Part shown: positions 17,463-25,082 of the stretch, piece after piece
Layout: each line of letters opens with the position of its first letter
How positions within the stretch are numbered: the first letter of the stretch is position 1
Source of the DNA: an uncultured Bacteroidales bacterium
GTDB lineage: Bacteria; Bacteroidota; Bacteroidia; Bacteroidales; Bacteroidaceae
Assembly (NCBI GenBank): GCA_902779535.1
Contig: CACZBX010000017.1
Coordinates: forward strand, 1 to 40,540
Length of the DNA stretch: 40,540 nt
Direction: 5' to 3'
Made by a program: the position numbers and the translations under genes
The notes under the pieces: generated by a model
Seen by the model: only the letters and a program-made list of their open reading frames with translations
Databases searched by the model: none
Told to the model about the DNA's origin: nothing

Positions 17463-17470
17463 TACCTTTG
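17463..17470 (+). promoter_or_regulatory. -7 element of the DUF5063 operon promoter
   Basis: TACCTTTG fits the TAnnTTTG -7 consensus, 18 bases before the ATG at 17489. An in-frame TTG at 17468 falls inside this element and so is unlikely to be the translation start. The -33 element is not recognisable. Confidence 0.55.
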
Positions 17471-17488
17471 TCGCTTAAAAATAATGAT

Positions 17489-18058
17489 ATGGATAATTCA
17501 AGTGATGTAGTGTTCAGTCAAAACTCTATCGAGTTTGTGACGGTAGCAGCCGAGTTCTGTGCTTTTATTGAACGTGCAAAAGACTGTAGTAAAGCGGATT
17601 TTGTAGATAAAATCTTGAAAATCCTTCCACTTTTGTATGTCAAAGTATCATTGCTTCCTCCTTGTGAACCTATTGGTTTGGATGAACCTGAAGTTCTTGT
17701 TACGGAGGATGATTACGAATATATTCGTCGGATGATCCGGCAAAAGATGGGAGCACACGATGATTATCTGGAAGTGTTTGTTCCTGACATGATTTATAGT
17801 GAAGAACCTCTTACAAAAAATATCTCGGAGGATCTTGCAGATATCTATCAAGATGTAAAAGACTTCATTGGTGTCTTCCGTATGGGGAACCAAGTAACGA
17901 TGCACGACGCGTTGGCACGCTGTAAAGAACACTTTGAGGAATACTGGGGCCAACGTTTAGTGAATACGATGCGAGCATTGCATGATGCGAAATACAATCA
18001 TCATGATGCGGATGATGAACCTCTCAACAAAACAGATGAGAACGAGGAAATCTTATGA
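17489..18058 (+). CDS. DUF5063 family protein
   Basis: The 189-residue acidic cytoplasmic protein has no signal peptide or membrane segment. It matches the DUF5063 family: N-terminal 'SIEFVTVAAEFCAFIERA', 'ILPLLYVKVSLLP', and a long helical centre ending 'DLADIYQDVKDFIGVFRMGN...MHDALARCKEHFEEYWGQRLVNTMRALHD'. The family has no known function but regularly precedes an RNase D-like exonuclease in Bacteroidetes. I choose the ATG at 17489 because the upstream in-frame TTG lies within the -7 promoter element. The stop codon overlaps the exonuclease start by four bases (ATGA), which implies translational coupling and a shared role with the two RNA enzymes downstream. Confidence 0.85.
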   Translation: MDNSSDVVFSQNSIEFVTVAAEFCAFIERAKDCSKADFVDKILKILPLLYVKVSLLPPCEPIGLDEPEVLVTEDDYEYIRRMIRQKMGAHDDYLEVFVPDMIYSEEPLTKNISEDLADIYQDVKDFIGVFRMGNQVTMHDALARCKEHFEEYWGQRLVNTMRALHDAKYNHHDADDEPLNKTDENEEIL

Positions 18059-18708
18059 CAAAGATTATAAAGAACAAATTGACTAAAGGCGAGGTCGCTG
18101 CCATGGAACGGGTGTTGTTCAACGGACAAATCGTAGTCGTTGACCATATTCCTGATGTCTATAAGGCTCTGTCGTACCTTAACCGGCAGGCAATACTTGG
18201 TATTGATACCGAGACACGACCTTCTTTTCGGGCAGGAAAATCGTATGATATCTCATTGTTGCAAATCTCTTCTGAGGATACTTGTTTCTTATTCCGTTTG
18301 AACAAAATTGGTATGCCTAAAGTCCTGGTGGAATTCCTGAAAAATGACATTCTGAAAATAGGGTTATCGCTGAAGGATGACTTCATGATGTTTCACCGGT
18401 TGAAAGATGGAATGGATGTTGAGTCTGGTAACTATATCGACCTTCAACATTATGTTCGAAATTTTGGCATACAAGACCTGAGCCTTCAGAAAATCTATGC
18501 AAATTTATTCGGACAAAAGATCTCTAAATCTCAACGTCTTACCAACTGGAACGCCGAGGAATTGTCGGAGAGTCAAATGTTGTATGCCGCAACGGATGCG
18601 TGGGCTTGCCTGAAAATATATAAACTGTTGAGTGAGTTGGAAAAGACAGGTGACTACGAGTTGGTTGTGGTACCTGAAGAAGTTAAGGAAGAAAAACAAG
18701 ATCAATGA
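18055..18708 (+). CDS. 3'-5' exonuclease (RNase D-like, DEDDy)
   Basis: The 217-residue protein consists of one DEDDy exonuclease domain. Exo I is D51-x-E53 (GIDTETRPSF), Exo II includes D108/D109 (GLSLKDDF), and Exo III is Y177-x3-D181 (YAATDAWACLKIY). It lacks the HRDC domains of full RNase D, so it is a compact single-domain form. The expected activity is metal-dependent 3' trimming of RNA, possibly of tRNA or rRNA; a DNA substrate is not excluded. It overlaps the DUF5063 gene and the methyltransferase gene by four bases each, which makes an RNA-maturation operon the simplest reading. Confidence 0.92.
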   Translation: MTKIIKNKLTKGEVAAMERVLFNGQIVVVDHIPDVYKALSYLNRQAILGIDTETRPSFRAGKSYDISLLQISSEDTCFLFRLNKIGMPKVLVEFLKNDILKIGLSLKDDFMMFHRLKDGMDVESGNYIDLQHYVRNFGIQDLSLQKIYANLFGQKISKSQRLTNWNAEELSESQMLYAATDAWACLKIYKLLSELEKTGDYELVVVPEEVKEEKQDQ

Positions 18709-19886
18709 CATACAAAAAAGTTATACTAAAGCCTGGTAAAGAGGAATCGTTATTACGTTTCCATCCGTGGGTGTTCTCAGGGGCTATCATGAAGATGGAT
18801 AAGCTTGAGGAGGGTGAGTATGCTGAAGTATACTCCAGTAAAAACCAATTCTTGGGCATAGGCTATTACCAAAAAGGAAGTATCACGGTTCGGATATTGA
18901 GTTTCGAGCAGCAATCGATTGATATAGACTTCTGGAAACAACGACTAAGTGCTGCCTATCAGATGCGTTTGACATTGGGCTTGGCCGGAAATCCAATCAA
19001 TAATGCTTACCGTTTGGTGTATGGTGAGGGAGATAACTTGCCTGGATTGATTATTGATGTCTATGGTCAAACGGCTGTGATGCAAGTTCATACTTCGGGC
19101 ATGCATATTCATCGGATGGAGATTGCAGAGGCTTTGAGCGAGGTGATGGGAGAGGACTTGAAGCATATATATTATAAGTCGGAAGCAACGCTTTCTGCAC
19201 AAGAGCGGATGACCACCGTCAATGAGTTTCTCAAGGGCGGAACCGACGAGAATATCGCCATGGAGAATGGTTTGAAGTTCTATGTCGATTGGATGAAAGG
19301 ACAGAAGACGGGATTCTTTGTCGATCAACGTGAGAACCGTGCTTTGGTGGAACGATACGCAAAAGATAAAAACGTGCTGAACATGTTCTGTTATACAGGT
19401 GGTTTTTCTTTCTATGCGTTGCGTGGAGGTGCTAAGGTCGTTCACTCTGTCGACAGTTCGGCTAAAGCAATCGAATTGACGGATCGGAATGTTACCTTAA
19501 ACTTCCCGAATTGTCCCAACCATCAGGCTTTTGTTGCCGATGCATTTGATTTTTTGAATCAGATGGATACTCCTTACGATTTGATCATTCTTGATCCTCC
19601 TGCATTTGCCAAGCATAAAGCGGCTATTCGCAATGCACTTCGTGGCTATACCAAGTTAAATGCAAAGGCTTTCGAGAAAATTCAGCCGGGCGGTATCCTG
19701 TTTACTTTCTCATGTTCTCAAGTAGTGGATAAGATTAGTTTCCGAAATGCGGTGTTGACGGCGGCTGTTCAAAGTGGAAGGAGAGTTCGGATCTTACATC
19801 AACTGACTCAACCGGCCGATCACCCGGTAAATATCTACCATCCGGAGGGAGAATACCTGAAAGGATTGGTGCTGTATGTGGAATAA
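18705..19886 (+). CDS. rlmI: Class I SAM-dependent rRNA methyltransferase, RlmI-like
   Basis: The 393-residue protein has an N-terminal PUA domain ('HPWVFSGAIMKMD..EGEYAEVYSSKNQFLGIGYY') and a central RlmI/RlmK-type domain. The Rossmann methyltransferase domain has 'NMFCYTGGFSFYAL' as SAM motif I and 'LDPPAFAKHK' as the catalytic motif IV. E. coli RlmI, of nearly the same length, makes m5C1962 in 23S rRNA; several paralogues share this architecture, so the exact target base is inferred. The gene overlaps the exonuclease gene by four bases and is followed by a terminator at 19966-20002. Confidence 0.9.
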   Translation: MTYKKVILKPGKEESLLRFHPWVFSGAIMKMDKLEEGEYAEVYSSKNQFLGIGYYQKGSITVRILSFEQQSIDIDFWKQRLSAAYQMRLTLGLAGNPINNAYRLVYGEGDNLPGLIIDVYGQTAVMQVHTSGMHIHRMEIAEALSEVMGEDLKHIYYKSEATLSAQERMTTVNEFLKGGTDENIAMENGLKFYVDWMKGQKTGFFVDQRENRALVERYAKDKNVLNMFCYTGGFSFYALRGGAKVVHSVDSSAKAIELTDRNVTLNFPNCPNHQAFVADAFDFLNQMDTPYDLIILDPPAFAKHKAAIRNALRGYTKLNAKAFEKIQPGGILFTFSCSQVVDKISFRNAVLTAAVQSGRRVRILHQLTQPADHPVNIYHPEGEYLKGLVLYVE

Positions 19887-19922
19887 CGGGAACGTTTACG
19901 ACAAGAATGGTGTATCTTTGAT

Positions 19923-19972
19923 CATTCATCGAGTTTTTTATTCCATTTGTCGAGTTTTCTGGTGTAAAAACT
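19923..19972. repeat. Dispersed intergenic repeat with TCGAGTTTT boxes, copy 2
   Basis: Two TCGAGTTTT boxes (19929 and 19950) follow CATTCATCGAG and precede AAAAACT, in the same order as at 1499-1549. The segment lies between the methyltransferase stop and its terminator, outside any gene. The similarity extends over about 50 bases with scattered substitutions. Confidence 0.55.
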
Positions 19973-20002
19973 GAGCGATTGAAGCGAAATACTCAGTTTT
20001 TT
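19966..20002 (+). terminator. Terminator of the DUF5063-exonuclease-rlmI operon
   Basis: AAAAACTGAG (19966-19975) pairs perfectly with CTCAGTTTTT (19992-20001) across a 16-base loop and runs into a T tract. Confidence 0.85.
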
Positions 20003-20064
20003 CGGAATGTTGATGGGTAAACTATTAAAGATTGTTAATAAACTTCGTTTTTCTGCTGAAAAAC

Positions 20065-20095
20065 TATGTTGAATAACATAAAACACTTACCTTTG
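20065..20095 (+). promoter_or_regulatory. Promoter of the carboxylesterase gene
   Basis: TACCTTTG at 20088-20095 is a full -7 match; TATG at 20065-20068, 19 bases upstream, matches three of four -33 bases. The start codon is 148 bases further on, so the transcript would have a long leader that includes the hairpin at 20139-20170. Confidence 0.6.
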
Positions 20096-20138
20096 CATTG
20101 TGTTTTTCATGGTATTAGATTTAAGGTTAATGAAGATT

Positions 20139-20170
20139 GGGGGTCTGAGACAGATCTCCTTCTTTTTTTT
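20139..20170 (+). terminator. Terminator-like hairpin in the carboxylesterase leader
   Basis: GGGGGUCU (20139-20146) can pair with AGAUCUCC (20152-20159): eight pairs, two of them G-U, around a GAGAC loop. It is followed directly by an 11-base tract containing ten T residues. It lies about 40-70 bases downstream of the predicted transcription start and 70 bases before the start codon, so it could act as an attenuator or end a short RNA. Confidence 0.6.
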
Positions 20171-20242
20171 ATGCCTGTACATCATTTACTTGCAGATATT
20201 TTCATTATTTTTATGCCCAAAAATAATGTCAATCTTAAAAGT

Positions 20243-21889
20243 ATGAAGAAAAGAATTAATTTGTTGATGGCTGTGGTAGTTGTCCTGGGCTTCCAAGCAT
20301 GTACGCAGCAGAAGCAGGCATTGACTCTGCAAGTAAAGACTCAAGCTGGTGTCGTAGAAGGTTTTGTTGAAAATGGAGTGAAGAAATTCCTCGGTGTCCA
20401 GTTTGCTGAGGCTCCTGTAGGCGATTTACGTTGGAAGGCTCCTCAGCCGGTGAAAGCTTGGGAAGGTGTTCGTGAGGCAAAATCATTCGCTGACGATCCG
20501 ATGCAGCCTAATATCTTTGGTGATATGAACTTTCGTGGTTCCGGGCGTAGTGAAGACTGTCTTTATCTGAATATTTGGACGGCCGCTAACTATGTTGATG
20601 AAGGTTTACCTGTTTTGATCTATTTCAATGGTGGTGGATTGATGGCCGGTAGTGGCAGTGAGCCTCGCTATGACGGTACTTCTATTGCTCAACTGGGTGT
20701 GATCGGCGTGACAGCAAACTATCGTGAGGGCATCTTTGGCTTCTTCGCTCATCCAGAACTTACTGCTGAATCACCTTACAAGGGAAGTGGCAATTATGGT
20801 TTCTTGGATCAGGTTGCAGCTATTCAGTGGGTAAAGGATAATATTGCTGCTTTTGGTGGTGATCCAAACCGTATTACGATTGTCGGTGAGTCGGCTGGTT
20901 CTTTCTCAACCTCTCTTCTGATGTGTTCTCCGCTTTCAAAAGGCAACCTTGCTGGTGTGATGGGTTCGAGCGGTGCACAATTGTTACCTTATGGAGCTAC
21001 GGCACAGGCCGATGCTGACGCTGCTGGAAAACAATTATTGGAGAGCAAGGGACTGAATTCACTGGCAGAGGCCCGTGCTTTGTCGGCTGATTCGCTACAA
21101 ACTTTGCTTCCTCCACGTGGAATGGCCAGTCCGGTGCTGGATGGTTACTTCATGAAAGAGAGCGCTGACGACATATTTGCGAAGGGTGAACAGGCACAGG
21201 TCCCATTGCTCGTAGGATGGAATTCCCAGGAAGGCACTCCGATGTCGTCATTACGTAACCAAGAGCCCACATTATCCAACTATAAGAAAGCGATGTCGAC
21301 TGTTTTCGGTGATATGACGGATGAGATCTTCGAAGCTTATGGTATATTGACTGATGCCGACGTGCTTAGCATGAAGAGTATGAACTTAGCATCCGACCTC
21401 TTCACAGGTTTTCCTACATGGAAATGGGCAGATATTCATTCCAAGACTTCAAAACAACCGGTATATCGCTATAAGTACATGCATCCGCGCCCACAGGTTT
21501 CTGCCAAGATGGGCAATAAGGTAGCAGCGTTGGCTGGTGGCGTGCGCGAGAAGACGGAGGAAGAAAAGAAAGCTGAGGCAGAACGCCCGAAATTGCCGGC
21601 TGGTGCCGTACACTCTGCAGATATTGAGTATGCAATGGGTACACTCGATACGAATGAGTTCTACGACTGGCAGGAGGAGGACTATGCTATCTCTAAATTG
21701 TTCCTGAACTATTACGCTAACTTCTGCAAATACGGCAATCCAAACGGTGACGGATTGCCAACATGGACTCCAATCAATGGTCAGGAAGTGGCTCCGGTGA
21801 TGTATATCGATGTGAACAGTGCTGAAAAAGCCGATGCTGCCACAGAGAATGCCTACCGCACACTGGAGAAGTTCTATCTGAGTAGATAA
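20243..21889 (+). CDS. Lipoprotein type-B carboxylesterase
   Basis: The 548-residue protein begins MKKRINLLMAVVVVLGFQAC, a lipoprotein signal with the acylated Cys at residue 20. The frame is open upstream to 20066, but that extension would start inside the promoter region and lacks a signal, so 20243 is preferred. The alpha/beta-hydrolase carries Ser217 in GESAG, Glu331 in 'WNSQEGT' and His458 in 'AVHSADIEYAMG', a complete type-B carboxylesterase triad. The oxyanion segment reads NGGGL (129-133), with Asn where HGGG is usual. A charged insert, 'REKTEEEKKAEAERPK' (436-451), lies just before the His. It is probably a cell-surface or periplasmic esterase of ester-bearing glycans or xenobiotics; the substrate is unknown. 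It is monocistronic. Confidence 0.9.
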   Translation: MKKRINLLMAVVVVLGFQACTQQKQALTLQVKTQAGVVEGFVENGVKKFLGVQFAEAPVGDLRWKAPQPVKAWEGVREAKSFADDPMQPNIFGDMNFRGSGRSEDCLYLNIWTAANYVDEGLPVLIYFNGGGLMAGSGSEPRYDGTSIAQLGVIGVTANYREGIFGFFAHPELTAESPYKGSGNYGFLDQVAAIQWVKDNIAAFGGDPNRITIVGESAGSFSTSLLMCSPLSKGNLAGVMGSSGAQLLPYGATAQADADAAGKQLLESKGLNSLAEARALSADSLQTLLPPRGMASPVLDGYFMKESADDIFAKGEQAQVPLLVGWNSQEGTPMSSLRNQEPTLSNYKKAMSTVFGDMTDEIFEAYGILTDADVLSMKSMNLASDLFTGFPTWKWADIHSKTSKQPVYRYKYMHPRPQVSAKMGNKVAALAGGVREKTEEEKKAEAERPKLPAGAVHSADIEYAMGTLDTNEFYDWQEEDYAISKLFLNYYANFCKYGNPNGDGLPTWTPINGQEVAPVMYIDVNSAEKADAATENAYRTLEKFYLSR

Positions 21890-21913
21890 GTTCTGTTTTT
21901 ACGATATCAAAGG

Positions 21914-21944
21914 TGCAGCATCTTCTGAAGGTGCTGCATTTTTT
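21914..21944 (+). terminator. Terminator of the carboxylesterase gene
   Basis: TGCAGCATCTT (21914-21924) pairs with AAGGTGCTGCA (21928-21938), 11 bp with one G-U, around a 3-base loop, and is followed by T6. Confidence 0.9.
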
Positions 21945-22000
21945 ATGGGATAAAGTCTATGATAAATGATCTGTTCAATCCATTAATCCTACTTTTTTCT

Positions 22001-22008
22001 TATTTTTG
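22001..22008 (+). promoter_or_regulatory. -7 element upstream of the YARHG gene
   Basis: TATTTTTG fits TAnnTTTG and lies 30 bases before the start codon. No clear -33 TTTG is seen at the usual distance. Confidence 0.5.
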
Positions 22009-22038
22009 TAGGTATATTAACTATAAACCTATCATCAT

Positions 22039-23178
22039 ATGAAACGAAAAAATTGGATGATCGCATTGTTTTGTGCCCTATTTATGTCTGTATGGGCCAA
22101 CGATGGCGTGTACCTGGTCAATGGAAACCATTTGGTCCCTTTAAATGAGACGGATATCTCGATAGAAAAAGAAGTCTTGACGATCAGTATTGGCGATGAT
22201 GGCTTTGCCACCGTCGATGTTCGATATGTATTCTTTAATAAGGCGAACGATAAGATGGTCATGATGGGTTTCGAAGCAGATGCTCCGTATAACGACATGG
22301 CTACTATCACCAAGGATTTCCATCACCCTTATATCAATAACTTTACGGTGGTGATGAATGGTCAGACCCTGCCTTTCGATAATGCGCTGGTCGCAGTCGA
22401 TCAGGGTGACACGGATTTCAAACCTCTCGACTTAAACCGTTGGAAGGAGACGAAGGATGAGGACTTTGCACAGTCGGACCGACTGTATGATGCTGAACAA
22501 GACAGCATCATCACTTTTGCATATGCCTATTATTTCAAGGCAAACTTTAAGAAAGGACGAAACGAGGTGCATCATACGTACCGATATCGGATGTCGTACG
22601 GTGTCGGACGTACCTTTGAAGTACCTTATTGGTTGAGGCCGGCCATGCGTTGGGCGAATCATCAGATTGATGATTTCACGTTTAGAATTAAGGCAGAAAA
22701 CACCTCAAAACATTTCTGCTTTGCCGACTCGTTGTTTGCTGCCGCTCCTTTCACCATTGCAGAAGGACAAGGGAAGATTCGTACGACCCAACACTATGAT
22801 ACAAAGATGGTGGAGGTTTCATTACGGAACGGTACGCTTGAATGGCATGCAACACGGTTTAAGCCTGTCGACAACCTGACAATCTATTCTGCAGACTTCC
22901 TTTACGCATTCTCGGAGCAAGAGAAGATCGGTTCGTTCTACGACCGGAATGAACATTATGTCCCCTTTTGGAAGATGGGGTTGGATTTCAAGATGAATAA
23001 GAAGGCTCGACGAATCATGCGGAACCTTCCTTATGCAAGCCGCGGGTATGTCTTTACCAAGAAAAGCATGAGGGACTATTTCAATCAGTTCTGGTGGTAT
23101 ATGCCCGATCCTTCGTGGAAACCTTCGACCATCGACTTTACGCCTCAAGAAAAGAAATGGATAAACGGCAATATATAG
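22039..23178 (+). CDS. Secreted protein with C-terminal YARHG domain
   Basis: The 379-residue protein has a signal peptide (residues 1-20, 'ALFMSVWA'). Residues about 21-300 form a beta-rich extracytoplasmic region similar in pattern to DUF4424-type proteins ('ISIGDDGFATVDVRYVFFN', 'YRYRMSYGVGRTFEVPYWLRPAMRW'). Residues about 325-375 match the YARHG domain ('IMRNLPYASRGYVFTKKSMRDYFNQFWWYMPDPSW...EKKWI'), a domain common at the ends of exported Bacteroidetes and Clostridia proteins and thought to bind cell-wall or surface components. Its last 22 bases overlap the start of the DNA polymerase gene in another frame, which is unexpected for two such unlike products. Confidence 0.75.
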   Translation: MKRKNWMIALFCALFMSVWANDGVYLVNGNHLVPLNETDISIEKEVLTISIGDDGFATVDVRYVFFNKANDKMVMMGFEADAPYNDMATITKDFHHPYINNFTVVMNGQTLPFDNALVAVDQGDTDFKPLDLNRWKETKDEDFAQSDRLYDAEQDSIITFAYAYYFKANFKKGRNEVHHTYRYRMSYGVGRTFEVPYWLRPAMRWANHQIDDFTFRIKAENTSKHFCFADSLFAAAPFTIAEGQGKIRTTQHYDTKMVEVSLRNGTLEWHATRFKPVDNLTIYSADFLYAFSEQEKIGSFYDRNEHYVPFWKMGLDFKMNKKARRIMRNLPYASRGYVFTKKSMRDYFNQFWWYMPDPSWKPSTIDFTPQEKKWINGNI

Positions 23179-24656
23179 CCATCGACCTGAAGTCGTTCTA
23201 TGCTTCGGTGGAATGTGTTGACAGAGGATTGGACCCTTTGTCAACACATCTTGTCGTAGCCGATAGAAGTCGGACAGATAAAACGATTTGCCTGGCGGTA
23301 TCTCCATCTTTGAAAGCATACGGCATTGGTGGACGTGCTCGCCTCTTTGAAGTCTTACAACGTGTTCGAACGATCAACTATGATCGGTTGAGCCGGGCAG
23401 GATGGAAGTTCAAGGGTAAGTCGCACTTTTCAAAAGAATTGGAAGAACACCCCGATTGGGAACTCGACTTTATCGCTGCTCCGCCTCGGATGGCCCATTA
23501 CATGGAAGTCAGTGCCCATATCTATGAGATTTACCTCAAATACATTGCTCCTGAAGATATCCATGTCTATAGCATCGATGAGGTGTTTATGGATGTGACA
23601 GCCTATCTGGCCACCTATAAGATGACGCCACACGAGTTGGCCAGAACGATGATTCAGGATGTGCTTCGTACGACGGGCATCACGGCCACAGCCGGCATTG
23701 GTACAAATCTATATCTATGTAAGGTCGCGATGGATATTGTGGCCAAACATGTCCCTGCCGACAAGGATGGCGTACGTATTGGTGAACTCGACGAGATGTC
23801 TTATCGTGAAAAACTATGGAATCACCGTCCGCTGACCAGCTTTTGGCGTGTCGGGCATGGTATCGCCGAGCGTCTGGCTCCCTACGGCATCGATACGATG
23901 GGGAAGATTGCGCGGGTATCGTTGGAGAACGAGGAACTGCTTTACCGCTTGTTTGGCGTAAATGCTGAACTTTTGATTGACCATGCTTGGGGGTGGGAGC
24001 CGTGCACGATGCCTTATATTAAAGCATATAGGCCGGAGAATAACTCATTCAGCAGCGGTCAGGTACTCACATGTGCGTACGACAAGAAAAAAGCACGGGT
24101 AGTGATCAGGGAGATGGCCGAAGCGGTTTCACTTGACTTGGTGGAGAAGCGTTTGGTGACCGACCAACTGGTGCTCACGGTGGGATATGATGTGGAGAGT
24201 TTGAAGGTTCCTGCCTTCCGGAATAAGTATGATGGACCGGTATCGACCGATTTCTATGGGAGGCAGGTACCGAAACATGCGCATGGAACTGCTAACCTGG
24301 GTCAATATACTTCGTCTACGCAGATTATATCGGCGGCTGTGACCGATCTCTTTGACCGGATCGTTCATCCCGATCTTCTTATCAGAAGACTGAATCTTAC
24401 AACCAATCATGTGGTAAATGAAGATCTTATTGAAAAAGAAGGGCCTCAACAATTGGATCTCTTCGTCGATTATGAAGAAGTAAATCGGCAACGGAAAGAA
24501 GAAGAGGCGGAACGGAAGAAAGAACGGCGGCTTCAGGAGGCTCAGATATCTATAAAAAAGCGGTTTGGCAGGAATGCTATCTTGAAAGGCTTGAACTTTG
24601 ATGAAGGAGCGACGGCCAAAGAACGCAACCAACAGATAGGAGGACACAAGGCATGA
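23157..24656 (+). CDS. Y-family DNA polymerase (UmuC/UvrX-like)
   Basis: The 499-residue protein has the ImpB/MucB/SamB polymerase plan. 'YIAIDLKSFYASVE' supplies the first catalytic Asp (D10) and the steric-gate aromatic (Y15). 'SPSLKAYGIGGRARLFEV' forms the fingers, and 'SIDEVFMDVT' holds the second Asp-Glu pair. 'TAGIGTNLYLCKVAMDIVAKH' begins the DNA-binding region, and a little-finger domain follows. The C-terminal tail, 'IKKRFGRNAILKGLNFDEGATAKERNQQIGGHKA', closely follows the tail of Firmicutes UvrX/YqjW-type polymerases. It should perform error-prone translesion synthesis. The start is the ATG at 23157, just before the conserved domain; an upstream GTG at 23094 would add 21 unsupported residues. 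It overlaps the YARHG gene by 22 bases and the YolD-like gene by four. Confidence 0.93.
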   Translation: MDKRQYIAIDLKSFYASVECVDRGLDPLSTHLVVADRSRTDKTICLAVSPSLKAYGIGGRARLFEVLQRVRTINYDRLSRAGWKFKGKSHFSKELEEHPDWELDFIAAPPRMAHYMEVSAHIYEIYLKYIAPEDIHVYSIDEVFMDVTAYLATYKMTPHELARTMIQDVLRTTGITATAGIGTNLYLCKVAMDIVAKHVPADKDGVRIGELDEMSYREKLWNHRPLTSFWRVGHGIAERLAPYGIDTMGKIARVSLENEELLYRLFGVNAELLIDHAWGWEPCTMPYIKAYRPENNSFSSGQVLTCAYDKKKARVVIREMAEAVSLDLVEKRLVTDQLVLTVGYDVESLKVPAFRNKYDGPVSTDFYGRQVPKHAHGTANLGQYTSSTQIISAAVTDLFDRIVHPDLLIRRLNLTTNHVVNEDLIEKEGPQQLDLFVDYEEVNRQRKEEEAERKKERRLQEAQISIKKRFGRNAILKGLNFDEGATAKERNQQIGGHKA

Positions 24657-25063
24657 ACGAGAATTATGAGGATATCATTCATCTGCCGCATCCGGTTTCT
24701 AAGCGACATCCCCAGATGTCGATGATGAATCGTGCCGCACAGTTCGCTCCCTTTGCAGCCTTGACAGGGTTTGGAGAAGTAATTACGGAATCGGCTCGCC
24801 TGACTGACGAGCAAATTATCTTGGAAGAATATGATCAGAAACGCCTAAATTGTATTCTTGCCGATTTGTTGGAGGAGTCACCGCATCCTGCCATTGTGGT
24901 GCGTTACTTCAAACACGACAGAAAGAAGCAAGGAGGGGCGTACGAAGAGTACTCCGGTACCTTAAAACGTGTTGATGACTTCTCACAATCACTTCTCTTC
25001 ACCACTGGCAAGAAAATTCCATTGTTTGCTGTCCTTGAAATCATACCAAAAAAATCGGAGTAA
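24653..25063 (+). CDS. YolD-like protein
   Basis: The 136-residue protein matches the YolD-like family: 'EDIIHLPHPVSKRHPQMSMMNRAAQFAPFAALTGFGEVITESARLT' at the N-terminus, then a small beta-rich second half ('YSGTLKRVDDFSQSLLFTTGKKIPLFAVLEI') resembling the Sm-like fold predicted for YolD. YolD proteins are encoded next to UvrX-type Y-family polymerases in Firmicutes and are regarded as their accessory partners. The start overlaps the polymerase stop (ATGA), so the two are translationally coupled here too. The last five codons, including the stop, form one arm of the hairpin at 25050-25082. Confidence 0.88.
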   Translation: MNENYEDIIHLPHPVSKRHPQMSMMNRAAQFAPFAALTGFGEVITESARLTDEQIILEEYDQKRLNCILADLLEESPHPAIVVRYFKHDRKKQGGAYEEYSGTLKRVDDFSQSLLFTTGKKIPLFAVLEIIPKKSE

Positions 25064-25082
25064 TCCGATTACTCCGATTTTT
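25050..25082. terminator. Bidirectional terminator between yolD-like and EEP genes
   Basis: AAAAATCGGAGTAAT (25050-25064) and ATTACTCCGATTTTT (25068-25082) form a perfect 15-bp stem with a CCG loop, ending in T5 on one side and A-rich sequence on the other. The left arm includes the last codons of the yolD-like gene. Confidence 0.85.

Noticed and set aside
20066-20242. N-terminal extension of the carboxylesterase by 59 residues
   Set aside because: The extension starts inside the predicted promoter, runs through the leader hairpin, and would bury the lipoprotein signal in the middle of the protein.
23094-23156. Upstream GTG start for the Y-family polymerase
   Set aside because: It adds 21 residues read out of frame from the YARHG gene, with no match to the polymerase family, which starts shortly before the catalytic YIAID motif.
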